6,602 nt of DNA from positions 1-6,602 of the forward strand of contig JAKAMP010000165.1 in the NCBI GenBank assembly GCA_021812865.1, written 5' to 3'. The DNA is from Bacteroidota bacterium (GTDB lineage Bacteria; Bacteroidota; Bacteroidia; Bacteroidales; JAAYUG01). Each line of letters begins with the position of its first letter. Position 1 is the first letter of the stretch. The notes below the pieces were generated by a model. It was not told the origin of the DNA. It searched no databases and saw only the letters and a program-made list of their open reading frames with translations. Below, piece after piece: positions 1 through 6,500 of this stretch. Position numbers and translations under genes: made by a program.

Positions 1-1
1 C

Positions 2-373
2 GGAGCCACGCTGAAATGGAATTTCTGGGACTGGCATACTACCAAACGGGATAAGGAGGTGCTCAGCGTGCAGAAAGATTTGGTGGCCGACAGAAAATCG
101 GTTTTTGAACTTAACCGGGACATTTCCATGCGGACGGAATTTGCACGAATGAATAAATTCAGGAAGTCCGTGGAACTGAATGAAAAGGAAGTGCTGTTGC
201 GCAAAAATATAGCAGAAACCTCTTCTTCCAGGTTATCGTTGGGTGTGATCACGGCCACAGATTACCTGAATGATCTTAATGCCCGGTTGCAGGCCGAGTT
301 GAACCTCGAAATAAACCAGGCCTCATTGATTCAGTCGGTTATCAATTATCAGAATATTAAAGGTGAAAAATAA
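2..373 (+). CDS. TolC-family outer-membrane efflux protein, C-terminal part (5' end outside window)
   Basis: This is the last 123 residues of a TolC-like outer-membrane channel subunit, the duct through which a tripartite exporter releases substrate. The reading frame is open from base 2 and starts with a stretch of the type LKWNFWDW, a typical turn and strand before the last long helices of TolC proteins. It continues as long charged helices. Near the C-terminus, GVITATDYLNDLNARLQAE followed by an NLEI helix and an NYQNIKG end is characteristic of Bacteroidota TolC-like proteins. The GTG at 59, preceded by AAGGAGG, looks like a start but lies inside this homology, so the gene certainly begins upstream of the window. 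Its stop is 7 bp before the ATG of the membrane fusion protein, which places it first among the visible genes of the exporter operon. Family call from recognised motifs; substrate unknown. Confidence 0.88.
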   Translation, partial: GATLKWNFWDWHTTKRDKEVLSVQKDLVADRKSVFELNRDISMRTEFARMNKFRKSVELNEKEVLLRKNIAETSSSRLSLGVITATDYLNDLNARLQAELNLEINQASLIQSVINYQNIKGEK

Positions 374-380
374 CAAGATC

Positions 381-1262
381 ATGAAAAGGATAAACATACT
401 TATTACTGCTGCGGTCCTGATGACAGGATGCAACGGAAACAATGACAAGGCTGATGCATATGGAAATTTCGAAGCTGTAGAATACATCATTTCATCGGAA
501 GGGAATGGAAAGCTTTTGTCTTTTTCTGTAGAGGAAGGCAGTGTGCTTGACTCAGGCCAGACGGCAGGCCTTGTTGATACGATCCCTTTGTACCTTAAAA
601 AAGCACAGTTGATTGCACAGAAGAGGCTTTCAGCCAGCAAGTATATCAACATCCAGTCGCAGATCGATGTTCAGAACGAACAGAAGAAAAACCTCGAGAG
701 GGAAAAGAACCGGCTGGAAAATTTATTGAAGGGTGGAGCTACACCGCAGAAACCGCTGGATGATATGAATGGCAATATCGATGTGCTCAACAGCCAGATA
801 CATTCTACCGAAACGCAGAGACAAATGGTCGCTGATGAACTCAAAGTGTATGATAAGCAAATTGAACAGGTAAATGACCAGATTTCAAAATGCTTTGTAA
901 TCAATCCTGTAAAAGGAACAGTCCTCGAAAAATATTCCGAGCCGCATGAACTCGTGAGCATGGGCAAACCCCTCTATAAACTAGCCGACCTGAGAACACT
1001 TGATCTGACTGCCTATATCAGCGGATCACAATTGTCATCTATCCGGATAGGCGATACGGTAAAGGTTTTTTACGATGTTGACGTTAAAAAAATGCAGTCT
1101 ATCCCTGGGGTTATCTATTGGGTGGCGTCAAAATCGGAATTCACTCCCAAGATCATTCAGACAAAGGACGAGCGCGTAAACCTTGTATACGCTATCAAAG
1201 TAAGGACAAAAAATAACGGAGAACTCAAAATCGGCATGCCCGCCGAGGTTCGTTTTAAATGA
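381..1262 (+). CDS. HlyD/YbhG-like periplasmic membrane fusion lipoprotein
   Basis: This is the adaptor subunit that links the inner-membrane ABC permeases to the TolC duct. From ATG 381 it is 293 residues. Residues 1-17 form a lipoprotein signal peptide (MKR, hydrophobic core, LMTGC) with Cys17 as the likely lipid anchor. Residues about 33-70 and 171-200 are the two halves of the lipoyl/barrel-sandwich domain, the second opening with VINPVKGTVLEKY. Residues about 72-170 between them form a charged coiled-coil hairpin with its tip near GGATPQKPLDD (about 117-127). The rest, to 293, is beta-barrel and membrane-proximal sequence. The tip contains an RxxxL spacing like the TolC-docking motif of adaptors, but the usual Ser/Thr position is Pro, with a Thr one residue earlier. 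A GTG at 363 would add six residues and overlap the TolC stop; ATG 381 is preferred because it gives a compact signal peptide. ATPase A starts 9 bp downstream. Confidence 0.88.
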   Translation: MKRINILITAAVLMTGCNGNNDKADAYGNFEAVEYIISSEGNGKLLSFSVEEGSVLDSGQTAGLVDTIPLYLKKAQLIAQKRLSASKYINIQSQIDVQNEQKKNLEREKNRLENLLKGGATPQKPLDDMNGNIDVLNSQIHSTETQRQMVADELKVYDKQIEQVNDQISKCFVINPVKGTVLEKYSEPHELVSMGKPLYKLADLRTLDLTAYISGSQLSSIRIGDTVKVFYDVDVKKMQSIPGVIYWVASKSEFTPKIIQTKDERVNLVYAIKVRTKNNGELKIGMPAEVRFK

Positions 1263-1271
1263 TTTGCCTGC

Positions 1272-2207
1272 ATGGACGAATCTTTTATCGAAGCAGCCGG
1301 TCTGACAAAAACATTCGGACCCATCACCGCCATCAGCGATGTGAGCTTCCATGTGGGGAAGGGTGAATTGTTCGGATTTATCGGTCCCGACGGCACAGGG
1401 AAGACTACCCTTTTCAGGATTCTTACCACCCTGCTGCTGCCCGACAAGGGCTCTGCACGAATTGGGAGTCACGATGTGGTAAAGAATTTTCGCGAGATCA
1501 GGAAGAATATAGGCTATATGGCCGGCCGGTTCTCGCTGTATAAAGATCTCACCGTGGAAGAAAACCTGAAGTTTTACGCAACCATATTTGATACCACCAT
1601 TGAAGAGAACTATCATCTGATACGGAATATCTATTCTCATATCGAACCTTTCAAAAAGCGCCTTGCCGGGAATCTTTCAGGAGGGATGAAGCAGAAACTT
1701 GCTCTTTCCTGCGCCCTGATCCACAAGCCCGACACGCTCGTACTCGATGAACCCACCACGGGTGTGGATGCCGTTTCAAGGCGTGAATTCTGGGAAATGT
1801 TGAAAGAGCTTAAGAAAGAAGGCATAACCATTTTGGTTTCCACTCCCTATATGGATGAAGCTTCGCTTTGTGACAGGGTGGCCCTGATGCAGAGCGGCAG
1901 GATAATGGAAATTGACACACCGGCTGCCATCACCAGCCAGTACCCGTATGCTTTATTTGCAGTGCGCGCAGGCAATATCAATTTGCTATTGAATGATTTG
2001 GAGGTCTATGAAAACCGCCGAAGTGTGCAACCCTTTGGCCAAACTGTTCATTTTGCCCCTGCCAATGCTGCAAATGAACCGGAAGGACTTAGGAAATACC
2101 TGGAGTCGAGGGGGCATTCTGGCATCCGGATTGAACCTATACATGCAGGAATTGAAGACTGCTTTATGATGCTGATGACCAACTCCGAACAACCAAAAAC
2201 CGAATGA
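1272..2207 (+). CDS. ABC transporter ATPase A, with degenerate Q-loop and H-switch (YbhF N-half-like)
   Basis: This is one of two nucleotide-binding subunits of the exporter, 311 residues, cytoplasmic. Walker A is at 38-45 (GPDGTGKT). The Q-loop region reads GYMAGRFSLY, with Gly85 where the Gln normally sits. The ABC signature LSGGM is intact at 135-139. Walker B ends in Asp159 followed by the catalytic Glu160, with a D-loop near GVDAVS. The switch region reads STPYMDEA, with Pro192 in place of the conserved His. Residues about 220-311 are a C-terminal extension ending in a GIEDCFMMLM helix, as in ABC-2 export ATPases with a DUF4162-like tail. From memory, the N-terminal half of E. coli YbhF also lacks the switch His (a Ser there), so this looks like a family trait rather than random decay. 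It overlaps ATPase B by the ATGA motif, which suggests coupled translation and a heterodimer. Confidence 0.93.
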   Translation: MDESFIEAAGLTKTFGPITAISDVSFHVGKGELFGFIGPDGTGKTTLFRILTTLLLPDKGSARIGSHDVVKNFREIRKNIGYMAGRFSLYKDLTVEENLKFYATIFDTTIEENYHLIRNIYSHIEPFKKRLAGNLSGGMKQKLALSCALIHKPDTLVLDEPTTGVDAVSRREFWEMLKELKKEGITILVSTPYMDEASLCDRVALMQSGRIMEIDTPAAITSQYPYALFAVRAGNINLLLNDLEVYENRRSVQPFGQTVHFAPANAANEPEGLRKYLESRGHSGIRIEPIHAGIEDCFMMLMTNSEQPKTE

Positions 2208-2944
2208 TGGAAAGGGATGTGATCATAGAAGTGAAGGACCTGGTGAAGAAATTCGACCATTTCGTGGCCAACGATCACTTATCGTTTAAGGTATACGGAG
2301 GCGAAATATTCGGATTCCTGGGGGCGAACGGCGCTGGAAAGACCACCGCGATCAGAATCCTTTGCGGACTCTCGAAACCAACATCAGGGTTCATTAGGGT
2401 GGCTGGATATGATGCCTATTCCCAGACGGAACAGATTAAAAAGAGCATAGGGTATATGAGCCAGAAGTTTTCTCTGTATGAAGACCTTACCGTATATGAG
2501 AATATCAGGTTTTATGGAGGAATATATGGTCTTCGCACGGAATATATCCGCTCAAAATCAGAGGAGTTGCTGCATCGCCTGGGCATGACAGAAATCAGGA
2601 ACAAACTCATTAAAGATATACCTACAGGGTGGAGACAGAAACTCGCATTCTCCATTGCAGTGTTTCACAATCCTCGCATCGTTTTTCTCGATGAACCCAC
2701 TGGCGGAGTTGATCCCGTTACCCGTAGGCAATTCTGGAAACTCATCTACGAAACAGCACATTCAGGAATCACGGTCTTTGTCACAACCCATTACATGGAC
2801 GAGGCTGAATACTGCGACAAGGTTTGTATTATGTCTGAAGGCAAAATCGTTGCCATGGATTCTCCCGATAAGCTAAAGGAAGGGTTTGGGGTTACCAATA
2901 TGGATGAAGTGTTTTTTAAGGTGGCAAGAAATGTAACTTATTGA
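2204..2944 (+). CDS. ABC transporter ATPase B, with degenerate signature motif (YbhF C-half-like)
   Basis: This is the second nucleotide-binding subunit, 246 residues. Walker A is GANGAGKT at 40-47, the Q-loop has Gln87 (GYMSQKFSLY), Walker B ends in Asp163 with catalytic Glu164, and the switch His is His196 (VTTHYMDEAEYCD). The signature motif is not LSGGQ but IPTGW at 139-143, followed by RQKLAF, so the Ser that contacts ATP is Pro140. Related Bacteroidota proteins and the C-terminal half of YbhF, as far as I recall, also have an LPLG-type sequence here. The protein ends soon after a DEVFFKVAR helix, so it lacks the long tail of ATPase A. The start ATG at 2204 overlaps the TGA of the preceding gene by 4 bp; a second ATG follows directly at 2207. 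The HAD gene begins 2 bp after its stop. Confidence 0.93.
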   Translation: MMERDVIIEVKDLVKKFDHFVANDHLSFKVYGGEIFGFLGANGAGKTTAIRILCGLSKPTSGFIRVAGYDAYSQTEQIKKSIGYMSQKFSLYEDLTVYENIRFYGGIYGLRTEYIRSKSEELLHRLGMTEIRNKLIKDIPTGWRQKLAFSIAVFHNPRIVFLDEPTGGVDPVTRRQFWKLIYETAHSGITVFVTTHYMDEAEYCDKVCIMSEGKIVAMDSPDKLKEGFGVTNMDEVFFKVARNVTY

Positions 2945-2946
2945 CA

Positions 2947-3609
2947 ATGAGTAAATACGCTGTAATATTCGATATGGACGGGGTGCTGGCGGATAATAAT
3001 CCCTGGCATATCAGGGCCTGGATGGAATTTGCCGCAAAACACGGACGCAAAATCACGCCGGCAGATGTGACAAGCCGGTTTGGTTGTACAAACCAGGATT
3101 ATATATCGTTTCTGTTTGAAAGGGCTGTTGGTAAAGAAGAAGCCGAGCAACTGGGCGAGGAAAAAGAAAAGTTGTACCGGGAATTATATAAAAAGGAGAT
3201 GAAGCCACTGGCAGGTCTTGTTTCTTTCATTGAGTCCTGTCATGCTTCCGGAATAAGGATTGGATTGGGAACCAGCGCACCTGCATCAAATGCATGGTTT
3301 GTGCTGGATGGCTTCCATATCAGGAAGTATTTTTCCGTAGTGATCGATGCATCACAGATCAGCAAAGGAAAGCCTGATCCTGAAATCTATTTGCTCGCAT
3401 CTGCAAAACTCGGCGTGCCGGCTGAAAAATGCCTGGTGTTTGAAGATTCTGCTTTTGGTGTAGAGGCAGGCAAGCGTGCAGGCATGAAAGTGGCCGGGGT
3501 ACTTACCTCGCACAAGCCGGAAGAGCTAAAGAAGGCCGACCTGCTGGTACATGATTTTACCGGTATGACAGGGGAAACTGTTATTGAAATGTTGAAAGTG
3601 AACGAATAA
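2947..3609 (+). CDS. HAD-superfamily hydrolase, subfamily IA (phosphatase / beta-phosphoglucomutase-like)
   Basis: This is a soluble phosphoryl-transfer enzyme of 220 residues, a normal length for subfamily IA with a C1 cap. Motif I is FDMDGVLAD, giving nucleophile Asp9 and acid/base Asp11. The helical cap covers about 17-85. Motif II is GLGTSAP (Thr109/Ser110), motif III is Lys142 in SKGKPDPEIY, and motif IV is Glu166-Asp167 in VFEDSAFGVEAG. His21 and Trp25 line up with the cap-entrance residues of beta-phosphoglucomutase, but the mutase's substrate-phosphate Arg49 is Asn here (GCTNQD). A phosphatase acting on a small phosphorylated metabolite is therefore more likely than a mutase. A TTG at 2941 is in frame, but ATG 2947 gives the usual short N-terminus before motif I. 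It lies 2 bp after ATPase B and 4 bp before permease A, so it is almost certainly co-transcribed with the exporter. Family secure, substrate unknown. Confidence 0.9.
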   Translation: MSKYAVIFDMDGVLADNNPWHIRAWMEFAAKHGRKITPADVTSRFGCTNQDYISFLFERAVGKEEAEQLGEEKEKLYRELYKKEMKPLAGLVSFIESCHASGIRIGLGTSAPASNAWFVLDGFHIRKYFSVVIDASQISKGKPDPEIYLLASAKLGVPAEKCLVFEDSAFGVEAGKRAGMKVAGVLTSHKPEELKKADLLVHDFTGMTGETVIEMLKVNE

Positions 3610-3613
3610 TCTG

Positions 3614-4723
3614 ATGCCAATGAAGCGCTTCTGGGGATTTGTCATCAAAGAATTCTACCATATCCTGCGAGATAGCAAAACTATGCTGGTGCTGTTCGGT
3701 ATGCCGGTCATGCAAATGTTCATTTTCGGTTTTGCCATTTCTACCGATCTGAAAGATGTGAAAATCGCCATTCTTGATCCCTCTTCCGATGAAATTACCC
3801 GGGCCGTTGAATCAAGAATCCTATCTTCAGGCTATTTTATGCTGGAATCCCGGTTGAATGCTGAATCCGAAATAGAACCGGCATTTCGCACTGGCAAAAT
3901 CAAGGAGGTGGTGGTATTTGAACCGGGTTTTGCCAGTCGCCTGCAACGCGAAGGCACTGCGACCGTTCATCTCATCGCCGATGCCTCCGATGCGAACCAG
4001 GCCAACCTTATCGCTTCCTATACCACGGCCATTATCAATGATTATGTATCGAAGGCCTCGCAAACTTCCGTTCCCATGCGTATCAACGTGGAAAGCCGTA
4101 TGCTGTATAACCCTGAACTGAAAAGCGTATTCATGTTCGTGCCCGGCACGATGGCCATGATCCTGATTCTGATCTGTGCCCTTATGACTTCCATTTCCAT
4201 CGTGAGGGAAAAAGAACTGGGTACCATGGAAGTGCTGCTCGTTTCCCCACTTAAACCCATCCAGATCATTATCGGGAAAGTCACTCCCTATGTGGTATTA
4301 GCGCTGATCGATGCCGCCATTATTATCGTGATGAGCTATTATGTGTTCCGTCTTCCTATGCAGGGCAGTCTCTTCCTGCTTATGCTGGAAACGGGTATTT
4401 ATATTATTCTCTCCCTGGTGCTAGGAATATTTATTTCTACCAATACCGAAAACCAGCAAACCGCCATCTTTATTTCCATGTTTGCCTTCATGCTGCCTAC
4501 GATCCTGCTGTCCGGCTTTATCTTTCCTATCGCCAATATGCCCAAAATTCTGCAGTGGCTCTGCGCCATCATGCCGCCCAAATATTTCATCATCATAATC
4601 AAAAACATCATGCTGAAAGGATCCGGAATAATGTATGTATGGAAAGAAACCCTCATACTTATTAGCATGATTGTGCTGTTTATAATACTAAGCATACGTA
4701 AGTTCAAAATCCGGCTGGAATAG
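3614..4723 (+). CDS. ABC-2 type transporter permease A (YbhS/YbhR-like)
   Basis: This is an inner-membrane permease subunit of the exporter, 369 residues from ATG 3614. The layout is typical of the ABC2_membrane_3 family. A short amphipathic N-terminus (KEFYHILRDSKTM) contacts the ATPase, and TM1 is at about 23-42. A large periplasmic domain follows at about 43-170 (beginning with ISTDLKDVKIAILDPSS). Further membrane segments lie near 175-196, 222-242, 253-275, 282-305 and 344-362. The conserved cytoplasmic coupling segment is at about 196-212 (IVREKELGTMEVLLVSPLK). A second ATG at 3620 starts MKRFWGF, which resembles the usual beginning of these permeases, and may be the true start. Permease B, encoded two genes later, shares the whole architecture, so the two probably pair as a heterodimer. 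No Shine-Dalgarno is visible. Confidence 0.9.
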   Translation: MPMKRFWGFVIKEFYHILRDSKTMLVLFGMPVMQMFIFGFAISTDLKDVKIAILDPSSDEITRAVESRILSSGYFMLESRLNAESEIEPAFRTGKIKEVVVFEPGFASRLQREGTATVHLIADASDANQANLIASYTTAIINDYVSKASQTSVPMRINVESRMLYNPELKSVFMFVPGTMAMILILICALMTSISIVREKELGTMEVLLVSPLKPIQIIIGKVTPYVVLALIDAAIIIVMSYYVFRLPMQGSLFLLMLETGIYIILSLVLGIFISTNTENQQTAIFISMFAFMLPTILLSGFIFPIANMPKILQWLCAIMPPKYFIIIIKNIMLKGSGIMYVWKETLILISMIVLFIILSIRKFKIRLE

Positions 4724-4736
4724 AAAACATAAGGAT

Positions 4737-5102
4737 ATGGATACCGTCAGTTATCGTGATCTCAAAGTATGGCAGGCCTCAAATGACCTTGCAGCATTTA
4801 TTATTCGCATGGCCGACACATTTCAGGGGGCAGCGAGCAGGGAACTGGCTTCACAGCTGGCCGATTCTGCAATCGCACTGGTCACAGGCATTGCTGTTGC
4901 ATGGGAAAACCCTGATCGTGAGAAGAAAAAGCAGGGATTGGACAAAGCGATCGCACAGACCATCATCCTCGAGAATCTGGTCTTTCTTTCAGCCCGCATG
5001 AATCTCCTACAGGAAAAACTTCTGGGAAATACCTTCCAGGTACTGCTCGAAGTCAGAAAATTGTTGAATGAACTGCTTGTGCAGGTTAGTGATTTAAAAT
5101 AA
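4737..5102 (+). CDS. divergent four-helix-bundle protein (23S rRNA-intervening-sequence / S23 fold)
   Basis: This is a small, all-alpha, soluble protein of 121 residues with no signal peptide or membrane segment. The N-terminus SYRDLKVWQASNDLA (5-19) is the hallmark of the four-helix-bundle family typified by 23S rRNA intervening-sequence proteins, which form oligomers. Four helices can be laid out at about 12-28, 34-55, 62-88 and 91-118. The second helix departs from the family. Typical members read roughly SQIRRAAVSIPSNIAEG, whereas this one reads SQLADSAIALVTGIAVA (39-55), losing the two Arg and the SIPSN turn. The molecular role of such stand-alone proteins is not established. It lies 13 bp after permease A and 7 bp before permease B, so it must be co-expressed with them. 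An AAGGAT lies directly against the start codon, too close to be an ordinary ribosome binding site. Confidence 0.8.
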   Translation: MDTVSYRDLKVWQASNDLAAFIIRMADTFQGAASRELASQLADSAIALVTGIAVAWENPDREKKKQGLDKAIAQTIILENLVFLSARMNLLQEKLLGNTFQVLLEVRKLLNELLVQVSDLK

Positions 5103-5109
5103 TGCGTGA

Positions 5110-6231
5110 ATGAGAACCATATTGTTCATTATACAGAAAGAATTCATTCAGCTGAGGCGGAACAGGGTAATGATCCCTATCCTCTTTTTTATTCCCCTGG
5201 TACAGCTCATCATCCTGGTGAATGCTGCTACTTTGGAAATGAAAAATATCAACCTGGTGGTAATGGACCTCGACAATTCTGAAGCTTCAAGGACCCTGAT
5301 CAGTAAATTTTCCTCTTCACCCTTTTTCAGAATATCCGGCACCTGTTATACGCAGGAGGATGCCAATCGTATTTTACAGACCAATGAAGCGGATCTGATC
5401 GTGGATATCCCGCAGCATTTTGAACGTGACCTGGTAAGGCAGAATAAAGCCGGTATCCAGGTACTGGCCAATGCCATCAATGGCACTGTTGCTGCGATCA
5501 GCAATAGTTTTGTAAACCTCATCATCGCCGGGTACAACAAGGATGTCATCGTAAAATGGCATCCTGCCGAAGCCATTGCTGCTGAAGGAAAAGCCCTGAA
5601 CATCATCAGTTCTTTCTGGTTCAACCCTGAACTGAACTATAAAATTTTCATGGTTCCTGCTATCCTGGCTATCCTCGTCACCATTATCGGGATGTTTCTC
5701 GCCGGATTGAACCTGGTAAGGGAAAAGGAAATAGGGACTATTGAGCAGATCAACGTTACTCCGGTAAAAAAATACCAGTTTATCATAGGAAAACTCATCC
5801 CATTCTGGTTTGTGGCTATGATAGAGCTTACGTTTGGCCTCCTCCTGGGAAGATTGCTGTTCAATATGCCTGTGGTAGGGAGTTTGTGGCTGATTTATGG
5901 AGTTACCATGATGTATCTCTTACTGGTTCTCGCGTTTGGACTGTTCATGTCCACTGCAGCTGAAACCCAGCAACAGGCCATGTTTATTACCTTTTTCTTT
6001 ATGATCGTTTTTGTCATGCTGAGTGGAGTGTTTACTCCTGTGGAAAGCATGCCAGGCTGGGCCCAGAAACTGAATATTATCAATCCCATAGCCTACCTTA
6101 TGAAGGCCCTTCGCATGATTATGCTCAAAGGATCGGTTTTTGCCGATGTGAGTAAGGAATTTTTCATCCTCTTGGGATATGCTGTATTTGCATTTGGTAT
6201 GGCCGTATGGCGATACCGTAAGGTAAGCTGA
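5110..6231 (+). CDS. ABC-2 type transporter permease B (YbhR/YbhS-like)
   Basis: This is the second inner-membrane permease subunit, 373 residues. The amphipathic N-terminal segment reads IIQKEFIQLRRNRVM, followed by TM1 at about 20-41. A periplasmic domain covers about 42-178 (MKNINLVVMDLDNSEASR near its start). Further membrane segments lie near 180-202, 227-247, 260-282, 288-312 and 345-368. The cytoplasmic coupling segment at about 203-219 reads LVREKEIGTIEQINVTPVK, the same position and pattern as VREKELGTMEVLLVSP in permease A. Also shared are the ETQQQA helix start and a GVFTP..MP turn, equivalent to ENQQTA and GFIFP..MP in A. The two are thus paralogues that have diverged. It is the last gene of the exporter train; 43 bp separate its stop from the converging cyclase remnant. 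I see no convincing terminator in that gap. Confidence 0.9.
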   Translation: MRTILFIIQKEFIQLRRNRVMIPILFFIPLVQLIILVNAATLEMKNINLVVMDLDNSEASRTLISKFSSSPFFRISGTCYTQEDANRILQTNEADLIVDIPQHFERDLVRQNKAGIQVLANAINGTVAAISNSFVNLIIAGYNKDVIVKWHPAEAIAAEGKALNIISSFWFNPELNYKIFMVPAILAILVTIIGMFLAGLNLVREKEIGTIEQINVTPVKKYQFIIGKLIPFWFVAMIELTFGLLLGRLLFNMPVVGSLWLIYGVTMMYLLLVLAFGLFMSTAAETQQQAMFITFFFMIVFVMLSGVFTPVESMPGWAQKLNIINPIAYLMKALRMIMLKGSVFADVSKEFFILLGYAVFAFGMAVWRYRKVS

Positions 6232-6274
6232 ACAGGAAACTCTTCATTTTTCCCCATCATTCGCCACAGGCGCT

Positions 6275-6490
6275 TTATAACCAGGCTACTGCCCGCACCG
6301 GGGAGCCATCCGATGATCTGTACTTCAAGGGCATGCAACTGAAGTATACTTCCTTTTCCAACAGGTTCTCCAGGCCGGTAAGGTTCTCGATAATCAGCAT
6401 ATTATGGCCAAAGAAAATGTGGTGGATCGGGAAATCTGTGCTGTCATGCTTATCGGCTGAGATGACATCATAGCCGACCCCCTTCAGATT
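6275..6490 (-). pseudogene. cyclase / kynurenine formamidase family protein, C-terminal remnant
   Basis: About 71 residues on the minus strand match the C-terminal third of the metal-dependent cyclase/arylformamidase family (PF04199 type). The start reads LKGVGYDVISADKHDSTDFP, followed by IHH. Then come an IIENLTGLENL helix and a LPLKY-like strand (MPLKYRSSDG), and the frame ends with GSPVRAVAW, a usual family C-terminus, at TAA 6277-6275. The N-terminal two thirds, including the HxGTHxDxPxH metal-binding signature, are absent. Upstream of about 6490 the open frame continues to an ATG at 6541, but those 17 or so residues are the antisense of the permease fragment and do not look like this family. 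It is therefore a broken gene, not a short intact one. The family's full length is usually 200-260 residues. Without its metal site the remnant cannot be an active enzyme. It converges on permease B. Confidence 0.75.
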
Positions 6491-6500
6491 CATGGGACTC
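6485..6500. other. breakpoint joining two truncated, oppositely oriented genes
   Basis: To the left, cyclase homology on the minus strand stops at about 6490. To the right, permease homology on the plus strand begins at about 6492-6500. The plus frame has a stop (TAG) at 6471-6473 and non-permease residues (PTPFRF) before the homologous part. I see no inverted repeat, target duplication or insertion-sequence end at the joint. The position is estimated from where each protein stops resembling its family, so it is uncertain by several bases. Confidence 0.7.

Noticed and set aside
53..61. AAGGAGG followed by GTG at 59 as a translation start
   Set aside because: The frame is open upstream and encodes TolC-like residues (KWNFWDW), so this is internal coding sequence; there is also no spacing between the purine run and the GTG.
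1128..1640. 170-residue minus-strand open frame
   Set aside because: It lies antisense to the adaptor C-terminus and ATPase A, which have clear motifs; its translation resembles no family I recognise.
2941..2946. TTG at 2941 as the start of the HAD gene
   Set aside because: It would overlap the ATPase B stop and add two residues ahead of ATG 2947, which already gives the normal short distance to motif I.
4737..5102. Four-helix-bundle gene as a sign of a 23S rRNA intervening sequence or a diversity-generating retroelement
   Set aside because: No rRNA, reverse transcriptase or template/variable repeat is in the window; the gene is flanked directly by transporter genes.
6262..6272. CGCC-ACA-GGCG hairpin as a transcription terminator between permease B and the cyclase remnant
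   Set aside because: The stem is only 4 bp and is not followed by a T-run on either strand in the right place.
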